Positions 31,094-41,114 of a DNA stretch of 64,000 bases are shown here, in pieces; position 1 is the first letter of the stretch, and every line of letters begins with the position of its first letter. This DNA is from Diphasiastrum complanatum (Eukaryota; Streptophyta; Lycopodiopsida; Lycopodiales; Lycopodiaceae), in NCBI GenBank assembly GCA_029204225.1, contig CM055095.1, positions 45,805,446 to 45,869,445 on the forward strand, in the 5' to 3' direction. Position numbers and translations under genes: made by a program. The notes below the pieces were generated by a model. It saw nothing but the letters and a program-made list of their open reading frames with translations. It was not told the origin of the DNA and did not search any database.

Positions 31094-32520
31094 GTTACAA
31101 AAGTTTGCAAGTTTTGAACAGGCACAAAATGGTAGTAGATCTTCCTAGCATTAAGTCTTCTTCAGATACATGTGAGGCTTGTGCATTAGGGAAGCAACAG
31201 AGGAAAAAGTTTCCAAAGGAGAAAGCTACCAGGGCCAAAGGCATTCTTGAACTTGTGCATTCAGATTTATGCGGTCCCATGCAGGTCAAATCAGCAGGGG
31301 GGGCATACTATCTCATGACCTTCGTAGATGATTTCTCTCGAAAGGTATGGGTCTATTTTCTGAAACTGAAATCTGAAGCGTTCAAATACTTCAAACAGTG
31401 GAAAGCTATGGTGGAAAACCACACAGGAAAGAGGTTAAAGACTCTCAGGTCAGATAAGGGTGGTGAGTATATTTCTGATGAGTTCAAAGATCTTTGCAAA
31501 GCATGTGGGATAAAGAGACAGTTTACTGCTCCACATACACCGCAGCAAAACGGCGTGGCTGAGCAGAAAAACAGGTCTATAGTTGAGTGTGCGAGGAGCA
31601 TGCTCAAGGCAAAGGGGTTGCCAAATTCCTTTTGAGCAGAAGCAGTAGCAACTGCTGTTTTTCTATTGAATAGAAGTCCAACCAAAGCAGTTGAAGGAAT
31701 CACGCCAGAAGAAGCATATAGTGGCAACAAGCCCAAAGTGGGCAGCCTTCGAGTATTTGGGTGTACAGCATATGCACATATACCAAAGGACTTGCGGAAG
31801 AAACTTGATGCAAAATCCGTAAAGTGTGTCTTTCTTGGGTATAGTGAAGGTCAGAAAGCTTATGTGCTATATGATCTCGAAAACAGGAGGAAGATCCTAA
31901 GTCGAGATGTCATCTTTGATGAAGAGCATGCACCCAAGATACAGGAGCAGGAGAAGGAAGGAATTACTGAGTTCATACCCTTGATTGATTCCACGGATGA
32001 GGATCCTAGTCAAGAGTCCTGTAAGCCTCAAGTGCAGGAGCAACAACAGGAAATCGAACCTACTAGTTCGAGACCTCTTTTTGGCCAAGTACCAGAAGCA
32101 GAAGTTGGGGACAAACGGAAGACTAAAACAGTACCATGGGATACGTGGTCACCTACTGCTAGGAAGAAGCTACCTAGGTGGTATTGGGAAACAATCAAAG
32201 AAGGTCAAATGATTGAAGAAGGAGAGAGCAGTGAACAGGGCGTCAGAAGATCTCTTAGGTCTCATGAGAGACAAGAGACTAACTTTGCTCTTATGTCCAC
32301 TATTCTGAATGCAGATGAGCCACAGTTCTTTCACGAAGCCGTGAGAGAAAAGGTATGGCAACATGCCATGCAGGAGGAGTACGACTCCATTGTCAAGAAT
32401 GACACATGGGAGCTCACTACATTGCCAGAAGGGAAGCAACCAATAGGTTGCAAGTGGGTCTATAAGACCAAGTTTCATGCCAATGGAACAGTGGACAAGT
32501 ACAAGGCAAGGGAAAGGCTA
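31045..32520 (+). pseudogene. Copia integrase and linker, interrupted
   Basis: HHCC domain (LWHQRYGHLSYKSL, then CEACALGK), catalytic blocks LVHSDLCGPM, LRSDKGGEY and NGVAEQKNR (D, D, E retained). TGA at 31633-31635 sits where the surrounding frame expects Trp. The C-terminal part has RVFGCTAYAHIPKD, CVFLGYSEGQKAY and SRDVIFDE. The frame then runs into the RT N-terminus (NDTWELTTLP, GCKWVYKTK), where a small deletion near 32.5 kb shifts it. Confidence 0.92.
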
Positions 32521-33858
32521 TGCTCAGCAAGAGGGGCTAGACTATGATGAGACATTCGCACCTGTTGCTAAAATGACATCTATCAGGACCGTTTTGGCTA
32601 TAGCCTCATATTTTGATTGGGATGTCCATCAAATGGATGTCAAGAGTGCCTTTCTTAATGGGCACCTACAGGAGGAGGTTTACATGGAAAAACCGCAAGG
32701 ATTTGAAATAACAGGCAAGGAGAATCTGGTTTGCAGGCTTAGGAAAGCCTTGTATGGGCTCAAACAGGCGCCAAGGGCTTGGTATAGCCGAATTGATGAG
32801 TACTTTGCAAGGCAAGGGTTTGAGAAGAGTAAGTCTGATTGCAATCTTTATGTCTTCAGGGAAGGAGAAGACTTTGTGGTTGTTGTGCTCTATGTGGATG
32901 ATCTACTCATCACGGGAAGCAATAAGAAGCTTATTGCTTGTGTTAAGAAGAATCTTTCTAATGAGTTTGAAATGAAAGATTTGGGTTTGCTACACTATTG
33001 CCTAGGAGTTGAAGTTTGGAAAGGAAAGCGTTGTCTTTTTATCTCACAGGCAAAGTATGCACAGAAATTATTGAAGAGGTTTAACATGCAAGAAAGCAAA
33101 CCAATCAGCACACCCATGGATGCAAGCGACAAGCCATCAAAAGATGATGGTCCAGCATTTGCAGATCAGACGCTCTATCGTCAGTTAGTGGGCAGCCTCA
33201 TTTACCTTACTACCACCAGGCCAGATATTGCTTATGCGGTTGGAATTGCAAGTCAATACATGTGTAAGCCTACCGAAGCACATTGGAAGGCAGCCAAGCG
33301 GATCCTACGATATGTGAGAGGGACAGTGACTTATGGGATTGGATACACCGATGACGGGAACCTTCAGCTGGAAGGTTATTCAGATTCTGATTGGGCAGGT
33401 GATAGAGACGATCGGAGATCAACGACAGGCTATTGTTTCAGCCTAGGTTCAGGGGCTATATCATGTGCAGTAAGAAGCAGCCTACTATTGCTCTATCATC
33501 TACCGAAGCTGAGTACAGGGCGACTACGAGGTCCGCCTGTGAAGCCATTTGGTTACGCCATCTACTTGAGGACATGCAGATTGCTCAAGTAAGACCTACA
33601 TTGTTACATTGTGATAACCAAAGCTGCATTCAGCTTGCGAGGAATCCAGTCTATCATGCACGGACAAAACACATAGAGGTGGACCAGCATTTTATACGAG
33701 AGAAGGTGCACAGTGGGGAGATCGAGCTAGTTTATTGTGACACCAACGACCAGACAGCTGATATTTTTACTAAACCACTTAGTAAAGATAAGTTTGAAAA
33801 GTTCAGAACTTTGTTGGGTGTCAGTTTGAATAAAATTGCCATTAAGGGGGGGTGTTGA
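32480..33858 (+). pseudogene. Copia reverse transcriptase and RNase H, one frameshift
   Basis: RT: MDVKSAFLNG, YGLKQAPRAWY, YVDDLLITG, LGVEVW. RNase H: YSDSDWAGD, then a one-base deletion near 33.465 kb, then CSKKQPTIALSSTEAEY, CDNQSCIQLA, HARTKHIEVDQHFIREK and DIFTKPL, with the stop at 33856-33858 overlapping the LTR start. Confidence 0.93.
33842..33852 (+). other. Copia polypurine tract
   Basis: TTAAGGGGGGG immediately before the 3' LTR; the plus-strand primer site. Confidence 0.85.
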
Positions 33859-34237
33859 AGAGTAATGCCTATTTTACCCCTTTTGGCTAAGCATTAGTTA
33901 AGTTGTACATAACTCATGGGGCATGTTTTAATTAAATGCATGAGACCCCCCCTTTTGTTAAGTTATGTAAATTAGTGCAAGTGGCCCACTTGGCCAAGTA
34001 GCTCACTCCTATGGTTGACACCTAGACTTTCCATGCATGTAAAGGAGGTGCTTGCCTCACAAGGGATTTGGAGGACCCACGCCCTCCTCTCTCTCTCTAG
34101 CAATTCATTTCTTCTTGAGACTTTTGAGTTTGTGAGATGCTCATGCAATTCTCCTTGTGTGTGATATTTCCATAGCCAAGTTTTCTCAAGCTTTCATAGT
34201 TGATCTAGCATCCATAGCTAGGTCTTGTAAATCTTCA
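33853..34237 (+). repeat. Copia 3' LTR
   Basis: 385 bp, TGTTGAAG...AATCTTCA. Near-identical to the 5' LTR; differs by the starting bases and about 5 bp in the C/T run near 33950. Confidence 0.93.
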
Positions 34238-34935
34238 CTACACAACGTGGATCCTCATACGTAACAAGGGAGCGCAAGGTGACTGGTGCATCCCTAAATC
34301 GACAATAGTATTTCCCACGAATCTCATAGTAGGCTGGGCATATGAAGATAAAGTGCTCCTTAGTCTCCATAGCGCTCAGGGAACAAAGCTAGCAGATCCT
34401 ATCCTCTCGTGGAGTCCCCTGAAACCAACCAATCTCAACCTCAAGCTGGTGTGAGACACGGAACTGACCCAGTATAAATCTAAGACCATGTGATAAACTA
34501 GAACACAAGTAACGTGGTGGACGTGGGATCCCTAACACATTTCTCTCCATAAAATGGAGCTGATAAAAGTCGGGTTTCGACCCCTAGCTGACCATGCCAA
34601 GCTCAATCAAGATAAGCCCTGTAGATATATTGTCTGATGTAATCATGGGTACCTGAGGGAAGGGCACTGGTAGAGATGCAAGTGTGTCTAGGAGGCGAGA
34701 GGCCTGAGAGAACCAAGCTAACTGATACCCTGACTATGTAAGCGCTGGGATGAGATGAGAGCGGCCTGTGTATATCTCTGCTCGGAAGCCTAGAACTCAC
34801 TGACTCACTACATATACGTGATGAGCTAGAGTATGGCATCTAGGGACATGGGAACAAGATGATATGGTGCGAAACTGAGGGCTATGCCCATATCATACGT
34901 GAAAGCATAGTGATCTGAAGTCGTGAGATACTAGC
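34238..34935 (-). pseudogene. LINE copy M1, ORF2 thumb to zinc finger
   Basis: Minus-strand subfamily A ORF2 remnant: SISRLQITML region, ALPSGTHDYIRQYIYRAYLD, HQLEVEIG-type segment, a zinc-finger region with SLSAMETKEHFIF, YYEIRGKY, and TLRSLVTYEDPRC at the copia LTR. Its 5' end is cut by the gypsy LTR at 34936. It has several stops and indels. Confidence 0.82.
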
Positions 34936-35218
34936 TGTTACGAGCACGTGACCAGTGCCGAACCCTAGAGAACACAGGAGGTCAGATACCACAGTCAGGG
35001 TCGCGTCCAGCAACGTAGACGACCAACAGGGCAAGACAGTGTGAGTAGTGTGCCCCAGCACGGTCCATAGCTATGGCAGGCCTACGTGGCCGACACTTGG
35101 CAGTATGCATGCTACCAAGCCTCACACTGGGCTAGGAGGGGCTTGCTCCATATTAGGGAGTAGGCAAGGCTGGGTGGTCAGTTAGTGTTTGCCCTACTAT
35201 GGTGTTAGGATGTATTAC
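34936..35218 (+). repeat. Gypsy 5' LTR
   Basis: Begins TGTTACGAGCACGTGACCAG. The right end is taken as the base before TGGTATCAGATC (35219), a likely primer site with one base changed from TGGTATCAGAGC. It does not end in CA, so the boundary is approximate. Confidence 0.72.
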
Positions 35219-35575
35219 TGGTATCAGATCCATCTCCCTCTTTGGGAGCTCAGTTTTAGCAGGGGAGAAATCCATCAGAGTGTATAGCAACTCTTGCTAA
35301 TTTTCAGAGATAGATAGAGCAAGGGTCAGCGCTGGAGAACCAGCTATCTATGGTGGAAATCTCCGTAGGATTACTTGTTTTTAAAGCAAATTTTGGATCA
35401 GATTTCTAGGACAGGTCCAGCGCTGCCAATTCGGGTTTGAACTTCGATTTTGGAGTGGAATTTTCGGATGGAGCATTTTCAGGTCAGGAAGTTTGAAGCA
35501 GACCCAGCGCTGTCAGAGTAGATGTTTTTCCTGAAGACTTACCACATGGTTTACCACCTAGCAGAGAGGTAGATC
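35219..35575 (+). other. Gypsy leader remnant with repeated CAGCGCTG
   Basis: Non-coding leader containing three spaced CAGCGCTG palindromes (about 35320, 35420 and 35500), then a duplicated ATGGTTTACCAC stretch before RT. Confidence 0.55.
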
Positions 35576-36463
35576 ATGGTTTACCACATGGTTTACCACC
35601 TACCAGGTACAGCACCTGTTTCTAAACCTCCGTATCGGGTCAGCCGAACAGAGGATGAAGAAATAACTAGGCAATTAACAGATTATCTTGGGAAAGGCCA
35701 AATTCAGACCAGTAGTTCACCATGGGCTTCACCAGTCCTTTTGGTGAACAAAAAAGAGCGGTCTATGTGTCTTCGCGTAGATTACAGAGCCCTCAATAAA
35801 GTCACAATTAAGAATAAGTATCCTATGACTCAGGCAGATGAGTTGTTTGATCAACTCGACGGGGCTAAGTTTTTCAGTAAAATTGACCTCAGATCGGGAT
35901 ATCATCAAGTCCGTATAAAAACGGAAGATGTCCCGAAAACAACTCTTAGGACTCGTCATGGTCATTATGAGTTTAAGGTGATGCCATTTGGGCTCACAAA
36001 TGCTCCAGCTACCTTTATGACCTTGATGAACAGTGTCCTCAGACCATACTTAGGTAAGTTTGTAGTCGTATTCTTAGATGACGTCCTCATCTACAGTAAA
36101 ACGAGGAAGGAGCATCTTAAACACCTCATAAAGGTGTTTCAACTGCTCAAAAAGCATAAGATTTATGCTAAAAAACCTAAGTGTGAATTCTTCGTTGAAG
36201 AAGTAGCTTATTTGGGTCACATTATTTCGGTAGATGGGATTAAGATGGACCCTAATAAGGTCAAAGCCATACTCAGTTGGCTGAGACCTCAGAATCTTTT
36301 AGAGCTTCAGATCTTTCTTGGTTTGGCGGGATATTATAGACAATTTGTCAAGGAATATGCTCAGATAGCAGTTCCCATGACAAATCTTCTTAAGGGAAAG
36401 GGAAACGAGTTCATTTGGCAGTCCGCACAGCAGGAGAGCTTTGATGCTCCTGAAACAGCCTAG
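35576..36463 (+). pseudogene. Gypsy reverse transcriptase
   Basis: Open for 295 codons: [73 protein letters not shown] and [10 protein letters not shown]. The FLDD catalytic box is intact. The protein starts inside the polyprotein, and a frameshift at about 36450 moves into RNase H. Confidence 0.93.
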
Positions 36464-36915
36464 CTACAGCACCAGTTTTAAAGTCGTCGACCCCAATCAG
36501 CCATTTGTGGTCGAAACAGATGCTAGCGACTTTGCAGTAGGTGCTGTACTAACTCAGAGTGGACAACCAGTTGCGTTCGAGAGTAAAAAACTCGAGCCAG
36601 CACAGACTAGGTACAGTGCCTATGAAAAGAAACTCTTTTCTATAGTTCATGCCCTTAAGACTTGGAGGCATTATTTGTATGGTGCCAACTTTGAGGTCCT
36701 AACAAACCATGAAAGTCTCAAATACCTTTGCAATCAGCCTGAGCTCAAAGGTCGGAAAGCTCGTTAGACTGAGTTAATGCAAGAGTTTGATATGTCTATC
36801 AGAATATCTGGTCAAGTGGAATGATCAGCCTGTTGAGAATGCCACTTGGGAAAGAGGCAGTGTCCTTCGCAAGATTTTTCCAGACTTTGTCTTAGAGGAC
36901 CAAGACGGTTCTTAA
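36464..36915 (+). pseudogene. Gypsy RNase H and fused pol end
   Basis: FVVETDASDFAVGAVL, VAFESKKLEP, TWRHYLYGANFEVL and LKGRKAR, then a TAG (36765-36767). Shortly after comes the extreme C-terminus normally found after integrase (NQPVENATWE, FPDFVLEDQDGS and a stop). Integrase has been removed by deletion. Confidence 0.87.
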
Positions 36916-36926
36916 GGGGGAGGGAG

Positions 36927-37054
36927 TGTTACGAGCACGTGACCAGTGCCGAACCCTAGAGAACATAGGAGGTCAGATACCACAATCAGGGTCGCGTCCA
37001 GCGTACACGACCAACAGGGCAAGACAGTGTGAGTAGTGTGCCCCAACACAGCCT
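36927..37054 (+). repeat. Gypsy 3' LTR, truncated
   Basis: TGTTACGAGCACGTGACCAG onward matches the 5' LTR with a few changes to about 37054, then similarity ends. Confidence 0.8.
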
Positions 37055-37197
37055 AGGGACCCTGTCAGCAGGATAGGGCCCCACATTGGGCCCCACATTG
37101 TGAGGGCGAGGAAACGCAGCGGATTGGAATTAACTTCACAGCAGAACCGTTGGCCATGGTCCGGGAAAGGGTCTCTCGTCGTCGGGCCAGCCAATAG
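37055..37197. other. No gene recognised
   Basis: GC-rich spacer with a duplicated GGGCCCCACATT. Lies between the truncated gypsy LTR and the foldback element. Confidence 0.4.
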
Positions 37198-38665
37198 GTC
37201 TTTTGGTTCCCTGTATTGAATGGCACAGTTCTGATGACCATCCACTCTTCTGGTGACTATTCACTCCCTGTAGTGAATGGCACGGTTCTGATGACCATTC
37301 ACCACTGTTAGCAGCAGTTTTGTTGCAGTTGTTTTCATCAGGCTACGGAATCGAGGACGCACACCACACAAGCACCTCAAAACGCGCTAAAATGTTGGCC
37401 TTTTGTTTGGTTTAGGGTTTAGGGTTTGGGGAACAAACAACCAGAAGGAGGATATCAAAGATATTGTTGAGCAAGATTCTGATGATGATGAGGAGTACAA
37501 GCCTTTAGCTAGCCAGGAAGAAAGTTCGAGCTCTGCCATAAGTCTGAAGTGTGACAGAAGTATTGAAGTTGCTTGGTATATGACAGGGATGGTGTGAGTG
37601 AAAGTCAGTTAAAGCATGTTTTGCAATAAGAACACAGTTTGAAAGGAAGTTTTATGGGCTTCAATACCCATTTCCTAAACTCAGACACCCAAAGGAAGCA
37701 GCATATATTAGGCAATGATCAATACCCTTTCATCTGGATATTTGGCCAAGAAGCTATGCAAGAAAGCAATGGTCAAAAACGTCCTTCCAGTGCATGAAGA
37801 TGATAGGAGTAGTTCTGACGCCAGTATGTGTTCCCGAATCTTGCCACTTCCTCAATTGCTCCGTCTTCTACTACACGTGAAACGTTTTTGGTGAGCCTCC
37901 AGAGACAGCACCCACTAGTTTCTGATCCACTGATCAAAAACCAGCTGGTGTTTTCTCTGAAGGCTCACCAAAAAACGTTTGACGTGGAGTCAAAAACGGA
38001 GCAATTAATGGCGTGATAAAATCCGGGAGTACGTAAAGGCGACACAACCACTCCTTTCGTCTGCATGCCCTGGAAGGACCTTTTTGGCCATTGCTTTCTT
38101 GCAAGGCTTCCTGGCCAAATATCCAGATGAAAGGGTAGTGAACATTGCCTGATATATACTGCTTCAATGGGTGTCTGAGTTCAGGAAATGGGCAGTGAAG
38201 CCAAAACCTAAATCATAAAACAGTATAAAGCCAACCAAACTGCCTTTCAAACTCTGTACTGATTGCAAAACTTGCTCTAATTGACTTTCATTTACACCAT
38301 CCCTGTCGGTAGCCAAGCAGCTTCAATACGTTTGTCGCACTCTGAAGTTATGGAAGAGATTGAACTTTCTTCCTGGCTAGCTGAAAGCTTGTACTCTTCA
38401 TCATCATCAGAATCTTGCTCAGCAATATCTTTGATGTCGGCCTTTTCGCCGTTTGTTTGCTAACCCTTGGCACTAAACCATACGATAGGTCCACACTTTT
38501 GCGCGTTTCGCTGGGCTTGTGTCGTGTGCGTCCTCAATTCCATAGCCTGATGAAAAAAACTGTAACAAAACTGTTGTTCACAATTTCAAACTCCAGAAGT
38601 GAATGGACACCAGAAGAGTGAATGGTCAGCAGAACTATGTCATTCACTACAAGGAACCACAAGAC
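37198..38665. mobile_element. Foldback-type element: two long inverted arms
   Basis: Left arm 37198 to about 37915, right arm about 37941-38665, inverted with respect to each other (for example GTGAGCCTCCAGAGA at 37891 against TCTCTGAAGGCTCAC near 37955). The spacer is only about 25 bp. Outer ends read GTCTTTTGGTTCC and GGAACCACAAGAC. Arms are imperfect, with point changes and small indels; the left has an extra partial duplication (CCTGTA-TGAATGGCAC twice). Each arm holds a short open frame with an acidic DSDDDEEYKPLAS tract, unrecognised. TTTAGGG-like repeats lie in the left arm at 37405-37425. Confidence 0.75.
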
Positions 38666-39062
38666 TGATCATCCCATTTTGTTTTGCTGCAGCAGTGACA
38701 GAATTATGTCGATACGTATCAAATGAACTTGGCAAAGTTAGTGAGTCAGCAGACCATGACAACCCACAACAGCTTGTGTTAGATGACTCACAATCTCTTG
38801 AGACACTACCTCATTAGAATATTGGTGTAGGCAAATGTAGAAGTGAACGAAGACATCTCCTGTGATACATGTTGTGACATCGACACTTTTCATGGAACCT
38901 GATAAAAGAGAACCAGATCCAAAGCTGATTTGTTCCTGAATATTTCTGCCACGGTTCACTTTTCCCAGATATAGCGTTTGCAAGAAGGTTATCCACACTC
39001 TTCTGATATACAATATCCTACTAAAAGTCCTACAAGAAGTATAGCTACCTCTATCACCGGCC
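38666..39062. other. No gene recognised
   Basis: Short open frames only (for example one ending LVLDDSQSLETLPH near 38817). Possibly a decayed gene or transposon, but no motif can be named. Confidence 0.4.
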
Positions 39063-39330
39063 TAAACACTACTATGTCTTATATGATGTGATCAGTTTCC
39101 CCCCGGATAAACTTCAACAGCTTACTAATTACTTATGCAAAACTGTTTCATTCACTGCAGGGAACCACAAGACCTACACACTACTATGTCTTAAATGATG
39201 TGATCAGTTTCCCCCCGGATGAACTTCAACGGCTTACTAATTACTTATGCAAAACTGTGCCATTCACTACAGGGATCCGTTTCTTGCCGGATGAACTTCA
39301 ACGGCTTACTAATTACTTATGGCACAGTAC
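39063..39330 (+). repeat. Tandem repeat, about 115-bp unit, 2.5 copies
   Basis: Units begin CACTACTATGTCTTA and include GTGATCAGTTTCCCCCCGGAT, CTTCAACGGCTTACTAATTA and CATTCACT-CAGGGA. The third copy is partial (to about 39325). The last motif also occurs at the foldback ends, linking the two structures. Confidence 0.72.
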
Positions 39331-39971
39331 GGACACAGGGGCCCTGAAACATCTCCCAGTTTTCGGGTCCCGACCGGAAGCCCTGTTTAACGTCGAACTT
39401 CGGATGGACGTTTTGGGCCGGTCGTCCGTCCGTTCCTCGTGCTATCTGTTCCCACAAGTTCATATTGAGGCTGTCCACTGGCCGAAACAGACGGCACCTA
39501 AAACGGATCCCGATAGGAGAAACTAGGGCGTCGGACGGAAAGCTGCAAAACTAGTCCATTTCACGTGACCTAACTGCGTTTCTCTCCCGTCGAAACGCCA
39601 TTTTGACCGAACAATACCCGAATCATGCCAGGCTCGATCCGTTGGGTTCGTATCGGGATCACAAACCTGTGGACTGTATTCCTGGACCAGTAAAGCATTC
39701 TACACAAGTTCGAGTAAATGCTACACAAGTGCTGCACATACCTGTGGTGCAATGCCTGCGACACAATGAGGATGTGGGGTTGATGATGTTTATGGATGTG
39801 GTTATGATGATTATGGTTGTGGCTTGTTTTGATGGTTATGGCTATGGGGTTGTGGGTTTATGATGATTTGTTAGGGTTTAGGGTGTTATGTAAACTATGC
39901 CATTTGTTAGGGTGTCGGGTTTAGCGTGTTATGTTGAATGGTTGAACATGCTCATATTTTAACGGGGGGAT

Positions 39972-39976
<5 letters not shown>
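39331..39976. other. No gene recognised
   Basis: A GC-rich first half, possibly part of an unknown LTR, then a GATGATG/TTATGG-rich stretch with TTAGGG-like pieces near 39870-39920. Nothing coding recognised. Confidence 0.4.

Positions 39977-40057
<81 letters not shown>
39977..40057. repeat. (TC)n array upstream of P7
   Basis: About 80 bp CT with no LINE 3' end to its left, so here the target looks like a genomic microsatellite rather than another copy's tail. Confidence 0.95.
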
Positions 40058-40060
<3 letters not shown>

Positions 40061-40159
40061 TCCTGCCTCGCCCCTTGCTCCCGTGGCCAAATCTGCCTCC
40101 CTTCCCTCTCATCGCGCGATCTCTCTCTCTCTCTCTCCTCCATCTGCTTACCGCCTCCT

Positions 40160-41066
40160 ATGGCACCTAAGAAAAAGGAGGGTGTTCTTACACCCCTCCC
40201 TGTTGGACACCCCCCCATCACCGGTAGTGATGGAGGAGCCGTCTTCGGTGACAGAAACTATCAACATGGCTGCCATTGACTACACTCCTTCCAAACCTAC
40301 CGAAAGTCTTTTTGCTTATGATCTTAGTTTTATCCGGCAAGAAATTCTTGGACTTAAGAAACAACTACACCTCTTTGAAGCTGAAAATAGCAAGTTAGCT
40401 AAGGATCTTTTTGGTGTCACGGAACGTGTGGAGCAGCTTGAGCAAGAAAATATATATCTTAAGCAACGAATTGCAGAAAAAAGTGCCTTGGAGGAGACTT
40501 CCAACAAGATCAATAGCTTGGAGAAACAAGTCGAGGAGACGAAAACGTGGGCAGCACTCTTCAAACCGGGTGATATGGGCAGCAAACTCTCATCACTCGC
40601 AAAACAGGTTGAAGAAACGACATCGATCCTTAAGCAAGGTAATCACTCTCAGATTTCATCTTTTCCGAAGGAAAACGATTTGGAGACAGTTTTGGGTGAA
40701 CAAGCCAGAAGAGCCAAAAAAGCCTTTAACATTAGAGTAAGAGGCATTGCCAATGGTGGAAAACCGTTGGAAGAAGCTACGGATTTGCTCATTTCCAAGT
40801 TATCTCATGTGGCTGACGGTTTTGATACTGCTTGGCGCAGTAAATTTGATGACAATGTTTTGTTTATCAAGTTCCGCTCGCTTTCACAACGCAATGCTGC
40901 CCTTCGGCTTAGGGCAAAGCTTAAAGGTACTTTCATTTATATGGATGATGACTTAACAAATACTCAATGGTTGGCAAGAAAAAAGATTATCCTTGAAGCG
41001 AAAGAGAAAGGGCAAAGGGTTGTTTTTATTGACGGGAAACCGAGATTTTTCGACCTTCCACAATAG
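40160..41066 (+). pseudogene. LINE ORF1 (P7), 2-nt frameshift near the start
   Basis: ATG at 40160 starts MAPKKKEGVLTP, then the C-run has two C fewer than P6, shifting the frame after about 12 codons. The downstream frame is open through the coiled coil and RRM (AFNIRVRGI) to TAG 41064-41066. Otherwise nearly the same as P6 ORF1. Confidence 0.92.
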
Positions 41067-41114
41067 GAACTAGGGGCCCCCGGATATAGAAGCTACCCGA
41101 GATCCCCTACCAAT
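41064..41114 (+). promoter_or_regulatory. Candidate UAG readthrough site (P7)
   Basis: Same sequence as P6: TAG, then ELGAPGYRSY... in frame with ORF2, and the GGGGCCCCC palindrome seven bases downstream. Confidence 0.6.

Larger units (their letters stand above)
28889..34237 (+). mobile_element. Ty1/copia LTR retrotransposon, complete structure but disabled
   Basis: 5.35 kb element: LTRs 28889-29269 and 33853-34237, initiator-Met primer site, Gag, protease, integrase, RT, RNase H and a purine tract, in copia order. The LTRs are nearly identical apart from the first few bases and a short indel, so insertion is recent. Coding is broken by frameshifts near 30.39, 31.05, 32.5 and 33.46 kb and a TGA at 31633-31635. 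The 5-bp flanks (GATCA and CTACA) do not match, so it is not a simple intact insertion in M1. Confidence 0.95.
34936..37054 (+). mobile_element. Ty3/gypsy element, internally deleted
   Basis: 5' LTR at 34936, and repeated LTR start at 36927 preceded by a purine tract (AAGGGGGAGGGAG). The 2 kb between holds only the RT and RNase H part of pol, plus a short pol end. Gag, protease and nearly all of integrase are missing. It sits within LINE M1. The right LTR matches for only about 128 bp. Confidence 0.85.

Noticed and set aside
28889-34237. 5-bp target duplication for the copia element
   Set aside because: Flanks GATCA and CTACA do not match, and nearby shifts gave no match either.
37403-37597. 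PiggyBac-type transposase suggested by the acidic DSDDDEE stretch in the foldback arm
   Set aside because: No catalytic motifs or further similarity; acidic tracts are common.
39063-39330. CRISPR-like array
   Set aside because: Only 2.5 long units with no unique spacers, in a plant nuclear setting; it is an ordinary tandem repeat.
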